Assembly: GCA_017623295.1 (NCBI GenBank)
Contig: JAGAPK010000055.1
Coordinates: 34,873-98,872 of the forward strand
Origin: Lachnospiraceae bacterium
Lineage (GTDB): Bacteria > Bacillota > Clostridia > Lachnospirales > Lachnospiraceae
DNA: 64,000 nucleotides
Direction of reading: 5' to 3'
Part shown: positions 63,926-64,000 of the stretch, one piece after another
How positions within the stretch are numbered: the first letter of the stretch is position 1
Layout: every line of letters begins with the position of its first letter
Translations under genes and position numbers: made by a program
Notes under the pieces: generated by a model
What the model was told of the DNA's origin: nothing
What the model saw: only the letters and a program-made list of their open reading frames with translations
The model's database searches: none

Positions 63926-63953
63926 TAAATATGGTAAGATGGTATGACGATAT
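63926..63953 (+). promoter_or_regulatory. Sigma-28-like promoter at the right edge
   Basis: TAAA (63926-63929) and GACGATAT (63946-63953) resemble the sigma-28 boxes with a 16-base spacer. An overlapping TGGTAAGAT could be a vegetative -10 instead. The gene it would serve lies beyond 64000; the rest of 63795-64000 is AT-rich and holds no visible gene. Confidence 0.5.
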
Positions 63954-64000
63954 ATATCTTAAATGTATTCAGATATATAAATGAGAAATTTTTTGAAAAG

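Noticed and set aside
1-64000. tRNA or rRNA genes, insertion sequences, phage genes
   Set aside because: None was recognised on reading through intergenic regions; no transposase or integrase frame and no terminal inverted repeats were seen.

Overview
The window looks like chromosome from a motile, low-GC member of the Firmicutes, most probably a Lachnospiraceae (Clostridia) species. This rests on several things: Shine-Dalgarno sequences of the AGGAGG type, ATP- and PPi-dependent phosphofructokinases side by side in one genome, a YwaC/RelP-like alarmone synthetase, an S-box riboswitch before metK, clostridial-type flagellar genes with fliW-csrA, and several small proteins of the kind found in that family (DUF6145-like, DUF6020-like, DUF4422). 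The genus cannot be fixed from the sequence alone. No tRNA, rRNA, insertion sequence or CRISPR array was seen.

Layout. 1-4.3 kb: the tail of a membrane protein (probably MATE), a radical SAM protein, a chemoreceptor and a DUF4422 glycosyltransferase. 4.4-8.7 kb: a lipoprotein, UDP-sugar pyrophosphorylase, galE and a hemolysin III homologue with a palindromic operator. 8.9-13.4 kb: small and membrane proteins of unknown role, a small alarmone synthetase and a flavin reductase. 13.4-20.6 kb: dinB, a LysM-G5-M23 peptidase, murA, an HD-GYP phosphodiesterase and the SAM riboswitch with metK. 20.7-36 kb is mostly housekeeping: dnaE, pfkA, a TrmH-type methyltransferase, proC, a secreted cell wall hydrolase, an NfeD/SPFH pair, argF, birA, dusB, greA and lysS, with two conserved genes of unknown function among them.

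An AT-rich two-gene cassette at 36.1-38.3 kb encodes a DNA methyltransferase and a probable restriction endonuclease. It sits exactly between the terminator of lysS and the shared terminator of pfp and looks acquired. Next come pfp (PPi-dependent phosphofructokinase), a 1886-residue secreted transglutaminase-like/Ig-like surface protein, and an amino-acid ABC transporter followed by a cytidylate-kinase-like gene.

49-63.8 kb is a signalling and motility block. A 1319-residue protein joins a membrane sensor, histidine kinase, degenerate receiver, receiver, HPt, second receiver and HD-GYP output, so a whole phosphorelay ends in a c-di-GMP phosphodiesterase. It is followed by two tandem AIM24 paralogues and an orphan response regulator with a SARP-like DNA-binding domain. 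The late flagellar operon flgM-flgN-flgK-flgK-flgL-fliW-csrA then begins at a sigma-28 promoter with consensus spacing. It contains two different FlgK proteins and ends in a bidirectional terminator shared with a DUF3880/CgeB-like glycosyltransferase, which may act on flagellin. A second sigma-28-like site at the right edge points out of the window.

Start codons were chosen by Shine-Dalgarno position and family alignment, so several genes begin inside the longest open frame. Family assignments come from recognised motifs; no database search was run.
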